Of a DNA stretch of 64,000 bases, positions 17,333 to 25,165 are shown in pieces; within the stretch, counting starts at the first letter, position 1, and the number at the start of each line of letters is the position of its first letter. This DNA comes from Chloroflexota bacterium. GTDB taxonomy: Bacteria; Chloroflexota; Limnocylindria; QHBO01. The stretch is from NCBI GenBank assembly GCA_025699005.1, contig JAILWI010000008.1, forward strand, positions 31,379 through 95,378, read 5' to 3'. A program made the position numbers and the translations under genes. Under the pieces are notes generated by a model. The model made no database searches. It saw only the letters and a program-made list of their open reading frames with translations, and was not told the origin of the DNA.

Positions 17333-18205
17333 TTGACTCGACGTACGCCTGGCATCCTTGCAGTTCTCGCGCTCGCCGGGACCGCATGCGGTGGGGCACC
17401 CCCGGCATCGACCGATGCGCCACCGACCGCCAGTCCGCAGGCAACCTCCTCCGCGTCGCTCGCGCCATCGTCTCCGACACCGGGACCGATCGGCGGGACC
17501 TACGAGGTCGACGGTCGCGAGCTGACGATCTCGTGCGAGGGATCGGGATCTCCCACCTTCATCATCGAAGGGGGCGAGGGCATGTCGATGAGCGACTTCG
17601 GTGGGCTGCGCGCCGAGCTGGCCACACGGGGTACCGCCTGCACCTACAGTCGAGCACTCGCTTCCGGGGGGACAATCGATGGCGAGCAGGTCGTGGCTGA
17701 CCTCCACGCGCTCCTCGACGCGGCCGACATAGCCCGACCTGTGGTTCTCGTTGGGCACTCGGCGGGTGGGATGTTCGTTCAGCTGTACGCCCGCGTGCAT
17801 CCGGACGACGTTCTCGGTGTCCTGGCGATGAACCCGGTACCTCCGTGGGGCCCATGGCAAACCGAGGCGTTCGCGGTCATGACCGAGGAGGAACGCGCTG
17901 CGGAGACGGCGTACTTTTCGGGCGACAACGGCGAGTCGATTGACTACGCGACGACCAGTGAGCAGCTCGATCAGGCCCCGGGCCCCCCGGAACTCCCGTT
18001 CCACCTCGTCATCTCCGACGGAACCCAGTGTGAAGGCAGCGACATTTGCCAACGTGTCTCGCAAGTGGCCGAGAGCATCATGCAGAACGTGGCCGAGTCT
18101 TGGCCTCGCGGAGAATTCGAAGTCGTCTCGGCAAGCCACGACATCTTCCGTGATGACCTCCAGACAGTTCTCGATGCCGTGGATCGCATCCTTGCAGATG
18201 GGTGA
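17333..18205 (+). CDS. Secreted or lipid-anchored alpha/beta hydrolase
   Basis: A 290-residue exported hydrolase. TTG is the start: GGGAGG lies 8 nt upstream and no ATG or GTG fits. Residues 4-18 form a signal sequence leading to C19 (LALAGTACGG), which looks like a loose lipobox, followed by a Ser/Thr/Pro-rich linker (about 22-52). The alpha/beta-hydrolase fold begins at GGTYEVDGRELTISCEG. The nucleophile elbow is GHSAGG with S143, and the catalytic His is likely in the SASHDIFRDD segment near the C-terminus. The substrate is unknown. It follows the ECF sigma gene on the same strand with a 57-nt gap and might belong to its regulon. Confidence 0.8.
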   Translation: MTRRTPGILAVLALAGTACGGAPPASTDAPPTASPQATSSASLAPSSPTPGPIGGTYEVDGRELTISCEGSGSPTFIIEGGEGMSMSDFGGLRAELATRGTACTYSRALASGGTIDGEQVVADLHALLDAADIARPVVLVGHSAGGMFVQLYARVHPDDVLGVLAMNPVPPWGPWQTEAFAVMTEEERAAETAYFSGDNGESIDYATTSEQLDQAPGPPELPFHLVISDGTQCEGSDICQRVSQVAESIMQNVAESWPRGEFEVVSASHDIFRDDLQTVLDAVDRILADG

Positions 18206-18399
18206 CAGCCCTGAGAGGCAGCGGAACAAGAGCCGAGGCGTAGGAGTTCTCGGCCCGTGCCGGTTCAGTCAGCGACGCGACGATGCGGGGCGACGGGGGA
18301 CTGGACGCATACCGATCCTGGACGGCGGTCGGGCGCCGTCGGCGCGCTGTGGCACAATGCGCAATCGAGTCATCCGCTCTCTTTGAGCGTGAAAATGTT
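18206..18399. other. Region upstream of tRNA-Arg
   Basis: About 190 bp with no supported protein gene. CACAAT (18353-18358) about 40 nt before the tRNA could be its -10 box, but no matching -35 is visible. AT content rises just before the tRNA (GTGAAAATGTT). Confidence 0.35.
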
Positions 18400-18476
18400 G
18401 CGCCCGTAGCTCAGCGGATCAGAGCAGCTGACTTCGGATCAGCAGGTCGGGGGTTCGAATCCCTCCGGGCGCGCCA
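18400..18476 (+). tRNA. tRNA-Arg (anticodon UCG)
   Basis: A complete 77-nt cloverleaf with an encoded CCA end. The acceptor stem GCGCCCG pairs with CGGGCGC, followed by discriminator G and CCA. The anticodon stem GCTGA/TCAGC closes the 7-nt loop CTTCGGA, giving anticodon TCG for CGA codons. The T-arm is GGGGG-TTCGAAT-CCCTC, with one G-T pair. It is a single gene with no neighbouring tRNAs or integrase. Confidence 0.95.
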
Positions 18477-18479
18477 ATC

Positions 18480-19037
18480 TCACGGATTCACGTAGAACGA
18501 CGGAACGGGGCGCGCCTCCGCCTCGGCCGCGGTGGTCGCCTCGCCGTTCTCGGCGATGTCGGCGAGCAGCCACTCCATCTCCGCGATCTCACGCCGCTGC
18601 GCCGCGATGATCTCGTCGGCCAGCTCTCGCACACGGACGTCCTGAATGTTGGCGCGATCGCTGGTCAGTATCGCGATCGAGTGGTGCGGGATCATGCCGC
18701 GCATGTAGTTGCCGTCGCCGACCAGGGCCTGCGACTGCGAGAGGAACGTCGCCACGGCGCCGATGAGGACCGCCCCGACCACCACGCCGATGTTCCATCG
18801 GCGGTTCGGATACATGCCCCACATCCAGGCCATCATGACGACGCCCATGGCGCCGCCCATGGTGAGCGCCATGTACACGCGCTCCTCACTGAAGTGGATG
18901 TGCGAGACGTCGACCACGTTCAGGTACGTCACGAGGTACATCACGAGCACCGAGCTCGCGATCATCGCGCCGAAGCGCAGGTACATCGATCGGTCGTGGG
19001 TCGCCTTGCCTTCTCGCGCTCGGTCGGCTTTCGCCAT
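18480..19037 (-). CDS. DUF305-family membrane protein
   Basis: A 185-residue protein. Three membrane helices lie at about 22-42 (FGAMIASSVLVMYLVTYLN), 56-76 (VYMALTMGGAMGVVMMAWMWG) and 82-102 (NIGVVVGAVLIGAVATFLS). An extracytoplasmic DUF305 helical bundle follows with the typical MRGMIPHHSIAILTS motif and REIAEMEWLLADI. The paired His and Met residues are thought to bind metal in this ferritin-like family, and DUF305 proteins often accompany copper-resistance genes. The CopB gene is 16 kb away, so no operon link is claimed. The ATG at 19037 follows GGAGGAG at 5-nt spacing; longer frames are rejected. Confidence 0.85.
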   Translation of the reverse strand: MAKADRAREGKATHDRSMYLRFGAMIASSVLVMYLVTYLNVVDVSHIHFSEERVYMALTMGGAMGVVMMAWMWGMYPNRRWNIGVVVGAVLIGAVATFLSQSQALVGDGNYMRGMIPHHSIAILTSDRANIQDVRVRELADEIIAAQRREIAEMEWLLADIAENGEATTAAEAEARPVPSFYVNP

Positions 19038-19243
19038 CGGTCTCCTCCACGTGTGTTCGGCCTGTCCGTCTTCGAGAGCGGGCAGGAACCCTGCCACCCA
19101 GAGCGCGCGCTCCGCCGCCGTCCGGATCTCCGGTACATCGGTCCCATCGGCGGATAGGCGGTCTGGGTGATCCGATTGCGCGGCCCACGCACGTATGGTT
19201 CCGGCACCAATCGCGATGTCCGCGTGATGCATCGAGGGGAGCC

Positions 19244-19681
19244 ATGTCCACACGGACGTTCGAGGTCGATCTCTACACCCACCTGAACATCGATCCCGGC
19301 GCGCCCGCGTCGGCGATCCGATCCGCGTACCGAACCCTCGCGCATCGGCTCCATCCGGACCGCAACGCGGCACCGGACGCCCATCGGGAGATGGTCCGCA
19401 TCAACAAGGCGTACCAGACGCTTCGCGACCCGGCGCTCCGCCAGGCGTACGACGCGACGCGGTCCGCCCCGCCCCCGGTCGCGCCCCCCAAACCGGCCCC
19501 GACCCGGTTCGACGCCGCCGGCCGGCTGATCCTGACCTTCGGACGCTACCAGGGGTGGGCCCTGACCGAGGTGATGCGGCAGGAGCCGGAATACCTCGAG
19601 TGGCTCAGCCGTCACTCGTCGGGCATCGGGTACCGACGCGAGATCCAGCGCCTGTTCGACGAGCGCCGCGCCCGACGCTGA
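19244..19681 (+). CDS. J-domain protein fused to an ExoX-C-like module
   Basis: A 145-residue protein. The N-terminal J domain (about 9-70) has the HPD motif at 37-39 and should stimulate a DnaK-type Hsp70. There is no Gly/Phe region, zinc domain or client-binding domain, so it is not a canonical DnaJ. After a Pro-rich linker, residues 95-140 read LTFGRYQGWALTEVMRQEP followed by YLEWLSRHSSG, resembling the small domain found at the C-terminus of exonuclease X and DUF3820 proteins (FGKYKGK-type). A GAGGGGAG RBS is just upstream. Its client is unknown; the fusion hints at a nucleic-acid-linked role. Confidence 0.78.
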   Translation: MSTRTFEVDLYTHLNIDPGAPASAIRSAYRTLAHRLHPDRNAAPDAHREMVRINKAYQTLRDPALRQAYDATRSAPPPVAPPKPAPTRFDAAGRLILTFGRYQGWALTEVMRQEPEYLEWLSRHSSGIGYRREIQRLFDERRARR

Positions 19682-19919
19682 ACGGGCGGGTCGGTCATTT
19701 CGTCGGTACCATGGAGGCATCTCGTCTCGTCCGGTGCTACGGACGTTGCGAGCCAGGCGCCGGAGAGGTGGATTGCACACCACTCCGGCGTCGTTCGTTG
19801 TCCGCTGTCCGACGGCCCGGTCGTGGTGCATCCGGTCACCGCTGGACGGCTTCGCCGATGTCGGGCGCTGGCGCCGGGTGGGATGATCGTTCTCCACAGC
19901 CGAATCGGCAGCTTCTCCC
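19682..19919. other. Intergenic region with a long hairpin
   Basis: About 240 bp without a supported gene, before the surface protein at 19920. It contains an imperfect hairpin at 19758-19790: CGCCGGA pairs with TCCGGCG, then GTGG with CCAC around an 8-nt loop, with a 3-nt bulge on the left arm. It could be a structured leader. I do not recognise a riboswitch class. Confidence 0.3.
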
Positions 19920-20843
19920 ATGCCCGCTCGAGCGGAAGCCCCGCCGATGGCCAGGCCCGGTCATCGGTCCGCGCTCACGTTCGCCGTCGCGGTCGTCGCG
20001 ATCGGCGGACTCTGGCTGAGCGCTGCCACTCCCGCGCGCGCCGCCGCGAGCCTCAGCCAGGCAACGGTATCCCCCGGAACGGGGACGACGGCGACGAGCT
20101 TCACCTTCAGCGTCCGCTTCACCAGTGACCAGGGGTTCCGGGCCAGCTCGGTGACCGCGCTCGTGGCCGGCGGGCAGGTTGACCTCACCCACGCGAGCGG
20201 TGACCCCGACGATGCGGTCTGGTCAGGTGCATCCCTCCTGCCCGAAGGAACCTGGACGGTCACCTTCACTGCCGATGCGGCCAACGGCCCCGACCCGGCC
20301 CCGTTGGTCGGTCCCGCCGTCACTGTGACGGCACCCACGCCCACGCCGACGCCGATGCCGACACCGGTGCCCCCGACCCCCATGCCCACTCCGAATCCGA
20401 CGACCACGCCTGCTCCGACTCCGCCCACCCCGGCTCCGTCCGCGACGTCGCCCCCGGGGCCGCCGGTGCCGCAGCCGACGCCTCGACCGACGGCCGACCC
20501 GCCCCGGACGCCGCCCCCGACACCGACCGCCGAGCCGGGTCCGGGTGGTGGGACGATCGCGCCGACCTCGACGCCGGCGCCCTCGGTCTCGGGCGACCCG
20601 ACGCGCAGCCCGGGCCCGAGCCCGGGCGCCGGTGCATCGATCGGGACGGCGACCCGTTCGCCCGCAGCGGCTTCGGCTGCCCCATCGGCGTCGTTCCGCG
20701 AGGCCGAGCTGTCCGGGTCGCCGAACGGCGATGGGGGACTCGGAGCGATGCCGTGGGTCCTCATCGGCGGTGGGGTCTCGCTGTCCGGCGCGGCCCTGCT
20801 CGGATGGCAGTACCGCATCCGGCGAGCTCGACTGCATCACTGA
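19920..20843 (+). CDS. Surface protein: signal peptide, beta domain, Pro/Thr stalk, C-terminal TM anchor
   Basis: About 307 residues; the start may instead be the ATG at 19947. The signal peptide runs to ATPARA-AASL. A compact domain of about 100 residues (SLSQATVSPGTGTTATSFTF ... LPEGTWTVTFTADA) looks Ig-like. A low-complexity TPTPTPMPTPVPPTP stalk of about 100 residues follows, then a Ser/Ala/Gly-rich segment and a final helix (MPWVLIGGGVSLSGAALLGW) with a basic tail RIRRARLHH, so it should be anchored facing outwards. The same layout is found in the protein at 51978. No enzymatic motif is visible, and no specific family is recognised. Confidence 0.7.
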   Translation: MPARAEAPPMARPGHRSALTFAVAVVAIGGLWLSAATPARAAASLSQATVSPGTGTTATSFTFSVRFTSDQGFRASSVTALVAGGQVDLTHASGDPDDAVWSGASLLPEGTWTVTFTADAANGPDPAPLVGPAVTVTAPTPTPTPMPTPVPPTPMPTPNPTTTPAPTPPTPAPSATSPPGPPVPQPTPRPTADPPRTPPPTPTAEPGPGGGTIAPTSTPAPSVSGDPTRSPGPSPGAGASIGTATRSPAAASAAPSASFREAELSGSPNGDGGLGAMPWVLIGGGVSLSGAALLGWQYRIRRARLHH

Positions 20844-20886
20844 TGCGCCGGGAAATACGGCACGCCTTCTGCGCCGTATCGCTCTC

Positions 20887-21333
20887 GTGGAACCGCAACG
20901 CTCGACAGGCTGGAACCTCGCGTTCCGTGCCGCTTATGCCTTCATTCGCATCATCGATCCGCTGCTGCGCTGGACGTGGTTCAGCGTCGGCCTCGGGATC
21001 ACGTCCAGGCTGAGCGTCCGCGGCCGGCGGACCGGCAGGGAGCGAAGCGTGCTCGTCGGTCTGATCCGGGTCGACCGCACGTGGTACGTCGGCCATCCGA
21101 ACGGGGAGGTGGCGTGGACCGCGAACCTGCGCACCGTGGGCCGGGCAGTCGTTGCGCCGCGTCCGGAGGCGTCGATCGACGTCGCGGCGGAGCCGTTGCC
21201 GCCCGGGCCGGAGCGGGATGCCGTGATCCTCGCCACGGCCGAGCAGCAGCCGTTCCCAGCCAACCTGCTGTATCGCGGCGCCCGTCGTCACATCCTCAGC
21301 GAGGGGCGGTACTTCCGCCTGCGTCCGGACTGA
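20887..21333 (+). CDS. DUF385/deazaflavin-dependent nitroreductase-family protein
   Basis: A 148-residue protein resembling the F420H2-dependent quinone reductase/nitroreductase (Ddn-like, DUF385) split-barrel family. The core contains LSVRGRRTGRERSVLVGLIRV, then TWYVGHPNGEVAWTANLRTVGRA, a pattern typical of family members that contact the deazaflavin. The N-terminus has an amphipathic helix (AFRAAYAFIRIIDPLLRWTWF) often used for membrane association. The GTG at 20887 is assigned because the upstream frame overlaps the preceding surface-protein gene. It would require coenzyme F420 or FMN; no F420 biosynthesis gene is in the window. Confidence 0.72.
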   Translation: MEPQRSTGWNLAFRAAYAFIRIIDPLLRWTWFSVGLGITSRLSVRGRRTGRERSVLVGLIRVDRTWYVGHPNGEVAWTANLRTVGRAVVAPRPEASIDVAAEPLPPGPERDAVILATAEQQPFPANLLYRGARRHILSEGRYFRLRPD

Positions 21334-21358
21334 GTGTTCCGCGGGGGACGCGCAGAAC

Positions 21359-21387
21359 GGCGGCCCCGGGACCGTCCCGGGGCCGCC
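21359..21387. terminator. Bidirectional hairpin terminator
   Basis: A perfect 13-bp stem, GGCGGCCCCGGGA with TCCCGGGGCCGCC, around the loop CCG. It lies between the convergent DUF385 and CHRD genes. No U-tract follows, as is common in GC-rich genomes. Confidence 0.75.
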
Positions 21388-21417
21388 GCCGCGTGAGAGG
21401 CAGATGAACGGCGAGCG

Positions 21418-21984
21418 TCAGCCGCGGACGACGAGCGGACGCCACGCGCGGAGCGCGATCCCTGCCGCCAGGGCCACGAGCAGCCCGCCGAGCAGGCTCG
21501 TCGAAGCATCGGCTGCCGGCAGCGCCGTGTCGGGCTGCTCGGTGCCGCCCGCGAGCTGGCCGCGGATCGCCCCGCCGGGGAACTCCTCGGTGTGGACGTT
21601 CACGTAGTAGCCGGCCGGGTCGTCGATGATGGACTGGAGCGCCTCGCCGTCCTGGTCGGACACGCAGCCTTCGCTGGTGCCGTCGAAGCCATCGACGTCG
21701 AGCGGGACCGCGACGTCGCCGGACTCACCCTCGGCGCCCACGTGGATGTGGGACTGCACCACCGCGCCGATGCCCTCGACGCTCAGCTCCCAGCAGGCCT
21801 CGCCGGTGTCGGGATCCAGGGTGACGGTCGCGGTGCCGGTGCCGTCTGCGGCCGTTTCCGCGTCGCCGGCCAGGTCGGCGGTCAGCGTCGTCTCGGCGGC
21901 CTGGACCACGCCGGCCAGGGCGAGCGTGGCGACCAGGCCGAGGCTCACGGCGAGCGGCAGGACCGCTCGTGATCGGTTGCGCAT
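21418..21984 (-). CDS. CHRD-domain secreted protein with C-terminal TM anchor
   Basis: A 188-residue exported protein. Signal peptide: basic RNRSR then LPLAVSLGLVATLALAGVVQA. The CHRD domain (about 32-150) shows CWELSVEGIGAVVQSHIHVG and the closing GYYVNVHTEEFPGGAIRGQL, the family signature with conserved His residues. The tail has QPDTALPAADAS, then a helix (LLGGLLVALAAGIALRAW) and a basic end, which is a sorting-signal-like arrangement. The ATG at 21984 follows AGGAGG at 7 nt. CHRD domains occur in chordin and in bacterial surface proteins of unknown function. Confidence 0.85.
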   Translation of the reverse strand: MRNRSRAVLPLAVSLGLVATLALAGVVQAAETTLTADLAGDAETAADGTGTATVTLDPDTGEACWELSVEGIGAVVQSHIHVGAEGESGDVAVPLDVDGFDGTSEGCVSDQDGEALQSIIDDPAGYYVNVHTEEFPGGAIRGQLAGGTEQPDTALPAADASTSLLGGLLVALAAGIALRAWRPLVVRG

Positions 21985-22087
21985 GGGGGTTCCTCCTTGT
22001 GCCACGGCCGAAGGCCGAGCCCGGCCTCGGTCCGCGCTGTCACCCGGTTCGTTCGCCGACGGTTACGAACGGGATGCCGGAGGTGGC

Positions 22088-23683
22088 TCAGAGCCGGAGG
22101 GCCACCCCTTCACCGGGGCCGAGCACGAGGTCGCCGAGGCTGACCCGCCCCGAGCGGTCGGAGGTCGCGACGAGGACCTCGCCCGCATCGGCGGCCACGG
22201 CGGACAGGTCGCAGTCCGCGGCGGTGTCGCCGATGTTGACCAGGCACAGCACGCGCTGATCGTCAGCCTGGCGCAGGTAGCAGAGGACCTCGGGAGCGAC
22301 GTCGAAGAACGATCGGTGGTGGCCACGCGCCAGCGCAGGGGACTCGTGGCGTGCTTTGATCAGCCGCCGATAGAGATGGAGCAGCGAGTCCGGGTCGCCC
22401 GACTGATCGGCGACGTTGCGCGACTCGTGATCGACGAGCGGCAGCCACGGGTCGCCGTTCGTGAAGCCGCCGCCCGGCTCGGCGTTCCACTGCATCGGCG
22501 TGCGGCAGGCATCACGCCCGGCACGGTCGAACGGCGGATCGGGGAGGATGCGCTCGGGTGCGTCGATCATCCCGATCTCCTCGCCGGCGTAGAGGACCGC
22601 GACGCCGCGCAGCGTCAGGAGCAGGAACGCCGCGGCGCGGGCTCGTTCGGATCCCCAGCGGGTCGCGTGGCGCGGGTTGTCGTGGTTGCTGATCGCGTAC
22701 GTGGGCTGGACGTCGGGCGGGTGGAGCGCCTCCGACCGTTCGATCGCGAGTGTCAGGTGGCGGTGCTCCCATGGCGACCGCAGGAGCTCGAAGTTGAAGG
22801 CGAGATGGAACTCGTCGCCGCGCCCGTTGCCGAGGTAGCTGACGAGCTCTTCCATCGGCACATAGGCCTCGCCGACGAGGACGCGGCCGGGAAACTCGTC
22901 CGCGACCGCGCGGAGGTGCCGGATGACGTCGTGAACGTCCGGCCGGTTCATGCTCCACAGCGGGTCCTGGCCCGCCTCCCCGCCGATTCCGGGGATGACG
23001 TGCGGACGCCGATCCGGCGGGTTGTCGCGGAGCAGGGCGTCCTTGATGGCGGCGAAGATCGCGTCCACCCGGAAGCCATCGACGCCGCGGCGGAACCAGA
23101 AGCGCATGACGTCGGCCATGGCCTCCGCGACGGCAGGGTTGCGCCAGTTCAGGTCCGGCTGCTCGGGGTAGAACGAGTGGAGGTAGAACTGGCCGGTCGC
23201 CTCGTCCCACTCCCAGGTCGAGCCGCCGAATGCCGCCTCCCAGTTCGACGGCGCTCCGCCGTCGTGCTCGGGATCGGCCCAGATGTACCAATCGCGCTTC
23301 GGGTTGTCGCGGGACGATCGCGCCTCCACGAACCAGGGATGCTCGATCGACGTGTGGCACGGGACGAGGTCCATGAGCAGCCGCAGGTCGCGGGCGTGGC
23401 ATGCCTCGACGAGCGCGTCGAAGTCGTCGAGCGTCCCGTATTCGGGGGCGATGTCGGTGTAGTCGCTGATGTCGTACCCGAAATCGTAGAGCGGGCTCGG
23501 GTAGATCGGCGAGAGCCAGAGGGCGTCGACGCCGAGCGAGCGGTCGCTCCCGGCAAGGTGGTCGAGGCGGTTCGCGATCCCGGCGAGATCGCCGACTCCG
23601 TCGCCGTCGGCATCGGCGAAGCTGCGTGGATAGACCTGGTAGATGGCGGCGCCGTCCCACCACCGGTCCGGCTTGGGGGTCAC
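22088..23683 (-). CDS. GH13 alpha-glucosidase / oligo-1,6-glucosidase
   Basis: A 531-residue cytoplasmic GH13 enzyme that hydrolyses or transfers alpha-glucosyl groups. From the GTG at 23683: AIYQVYPRSFADADGDG at the N-terminus, catalytic nucleophile D207 (GFRVDAI), acid/base E272 (VGEAY) and transition-state Asp D335 (SNHDNPR), then a C-terminal beta-sandwich from about 430. The frame continues to a GTG at 23722 that overlaps the preceding stop (GTGA), but the extra 13 residues are encoded by TAGAAT-8 nt-GTG, which looks like a leaderless promoter, so the shorter start is preferred. Both starts may be used: coupled from the operon, or alone. Confidence 0.9.
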   Translation of the reverse strand: MTPKPDRWWDGAAIYQVYPRSFADADGDGVGDLAGIANRLDHLAGSDRSLGVDALWLSPIYPSPLYDFGYDISDYTDIAPEYGTLDDFDALVEACHARDLRLLMDLVPCHTSIEHPWFVEARSSRDNPKRDWYIWADPEHDGGAPSNWEAAFGGSTWEWDEATGQFYLHSFYPEQPDLNWRNPAVAEAMADVMRFWFRRGVDGFRVDAIFAAIKDALLRDNPPDRRPHVIPGIGGEAGQDPLWSMNRPDVHDVIRHLRAVADEFPGRVLVGEAYVPMEELVSYLGNGRGDEFHLAFNFELLRSPWEHRHLTLAIERSEALHPPDVQPTYAISNHDNPRHATRWGSERARAAAFLLLTLRGVAVLYAGEEIGMIDAPERILPDPPFDRAGRDACRTPMQWNAEPGGGFTNGDPWLPLVDHESRNVADQSGDPDSLLHLYRRLIKARHESPALARGHHRSFFDVAPEVLCYLRQADDQRVLCLVNIGDTAADCDLSAVAADAGEVLVATSDRSGRVSLGDLVLGPGEGVALRL

Positions 23684-23691
23684 GCGGAACA

Positions 23692-23697
23692 ATTCTA
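23692..23697 (-). promoter_or_regulatory. Internal -10 box for the GH13 gene
   Basis: TAGAAT on the reverse strand ends 8 nt before the GTG at 23683. It would allow the glucosidase to be expressed independently of the DUF2089 operon. Confidence 0.5.
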
Positions 23698-23718
23698 GAG
23701 AGGTGAGCCCGGCCGTGC

Positions 23719-24156
23719 TCACTCCACGCTGATGAGGACGCTGTCGCCGTCGGGGCTCTCGACGTCGATGATCGGACCCAGCACGCCGGCGTCGACCGCC
23801 TCCCGGATCCGCTCGCTCTGGTCCCCGCCGATGCCCGGCACGAACTTGAGGGCGGTGTCGACGAAGCCGATCGGGATGCGCAGGTTCACGACCTGGCGTC
23901 CATGCTCGGTGACCCGGATGCGGAGCTGACGACCGCCGGCACGTCCCGCATGCTCGGCCATCGTGGCCTGCGCATCCTGGAGTCGCCGATGTGCCCGATC
24001 GAGGCCGCGAGCCACCCGGTCGGGGATGTCGAACGCCGGCTCCCGGCGGTCCTTCTGCTCGGCCCGGGTCAGCGCGTCGATGATCGGCGCGGCCTGCTCG
24101 GGTGTCAGCGTGCCGTCGGCAACGAGCCGCAGGACGGTCTCGAGCTCCTCAGACAT
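23719..24156 (-). CDS. SHOCT-like domain protein of the DUF2089 operon
   Basis: A 145-residue protein. Residues 3-27 (EELETVLRLVADGTLTPEQA and following) form a SHOCT-like two-helix module. A basic helical linker follows, then a domain of about 60 residues (RQLRIRVTEHGRQVVNLRIPIGFVDTALKFVPG) also found in other DUF4097-associated proteins. The start ATG (24156) has AGGAGG 8 nt upstream and overlaps the DUF4097 stop by 8 nt, so translation is coupled. No enzymatic motif is visible; a scaffold or regulatory role with its two upstream neighbours is inferred from shared modules and operon structure. Confidence 0.75.
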   Translation of the reverse strand: MSEELETVLRLVADGTLTPEQAAPIIDALTRAEQKDRREPAFDIPDRVARGLDRAHRRLQDAQATMAEHAGRAGGRQLRIRVTEHGRQVVNLRIPIGFVDTALKFVPGIGGDQSERIREAVDAGVLGPIIDVESPDGDSVLISVE

Positions 24157-25165
24157 CGGTCGCGCCTCCTGCCAGGCGTCGTGCGGCCTCGTCCACGTCG
24201 ATCTCGCCACGCTCGAGCGCTCGCAGGACGGCCAGGTCATCGGCGGGGGCGGCGGGTTCCACGGGCGGGGACGGCGGAGTCGGCGGCGACGGCGCGGCCG
24301 GAGGCTGCGGCAGCCCGGAGAGCCGGCGCGGGGCGCGAACCTCGACGTCCCCGGACATCGAGCTGAACAGCAGCCGCGGCCGGCCGTTGCCGATGACGTA
24401 GCGCCGGCGGTCTCGCGCGCCCTCGGAGCGATGGGGGACCCGGATGTCGGCGTCGCTCGAGAGGCCGCGAACCTCGACGGTGAGGTCCTGGTCGACGCCG
24501 AGCGACAGGTCGCCGCTCACCGTCTCCACCTTGTGCTCCGGACCGTCGTCGAGCAGCCCCTCGACCTCGATGTCACCGCTGATCGTCACGGCGCGCAGGA
24601 GCCCGATGCGGGGAGCGACCGCGGAGACATCGCCACTCACCGTGTTCACGTCGAGGCGCGAGAGCGGGGCTTCGGCCCGGATGCTGATGTCGCTCGACAC
24701 GCCGCGCAGCCGAAGATCGCCGCCCGACTGGTCGAGCACGATGTCGCCCGAGACGGTCCGGTACTCCTGGGTGCCGCCGAGTCCGGTCACCGTGAGCTCG
24801 GCGCTGACGCCGTCGTAGCGCAGGTCGCACCCGGCCGGGGCCGACACGTCGACCGACGTCTCGATGCGCCCGCTGCCGCCGCCGAAGAGACGCGCCAGGG
24901 AGCCGATGCCCGAGAGGTGGCTCGTGTGCTCCGGCGCCGAGACCTCGAGCGATCCGCGACCGTCGCTCACGCGGTACCTCGATCGCTCGAAAATCTCGTC
25001 GGCGGCAGCATCCGAGTCGGCGCGGATCTCGAACGTGATGCGCACCGTGGCCAGCCCGCCCTCGGCACCGCGCATCGCGACGTCGGGATCCGTGACGCGC
25101 AGCGCCAGCCGGCCCCGCGGGCCGATCTCGTGCTCGATCTCCTGGGTGCGGGTGTAGGTCGCCAT
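24149..25165 (-). CDS. DUF4097 beta-strand repeat protein with C-terminal SHOCT-like tail
   Basis: A 338-residue protein. From about residue 110 to 260 it is a run of short beta repeats (YRTVSGDIVLDQSGGDLRLRG, NTVSGDVSAVAP, TISGDIEVEG, ETVSGDLSLG, SSMSGDVEVRAP), the DUF4097 right-handed beta-helix pattern with the recurrent SGD box. A Pro-rich linker (about 285-305) leads to a C-terminal helical module LAVLRALERGEIDVDEAARR. There is no signal peptide, so it appears cytoplasmic. Its start overlaps the DUF2089 stop by 1 nt. DUF4097 proteins are often linked to envelope-stress operons (LiaX-like), but the function here is unproven. Confidence 0.85.
   Translation of the reverse strand: MATYTRTQEIEHEIGPRGRLALRVTDPDVAMRGAEGGLATVRITFEIRADSDAAADEIFERSRYRVSDGRGSLEVSAPEHTSHLSGIGSLARLFGGGSGRIETSVDVSAPAGCDLRYDGVSAELTVTGLGGTQEYRTVSGDIVLDQSGGDLRLRGVSSDISIRAEAPLSRLDVNTVSGDVSAVAPRIGLLRAVTISGDIEVEGLLDDGPEHKVETVSGDLSLGVDQDLTVEVRGLSSDADIRVPHRSEGARDRRRYVIGNGRPRLLFSSMSGDVEVRAPRRLSGLPQPPAAPSPPTPPSPPVEPAAPADDLAVLRALERGEIDVDEAARRLAGGATDV

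Noticed and set aside
18283..18495. Forward ORF covering the tRNA
   Set aside because: The translation VAPVAQRIRAADFGSAGRG comes from reading the tRNA-Arg gene itself and has no RBS or homology.
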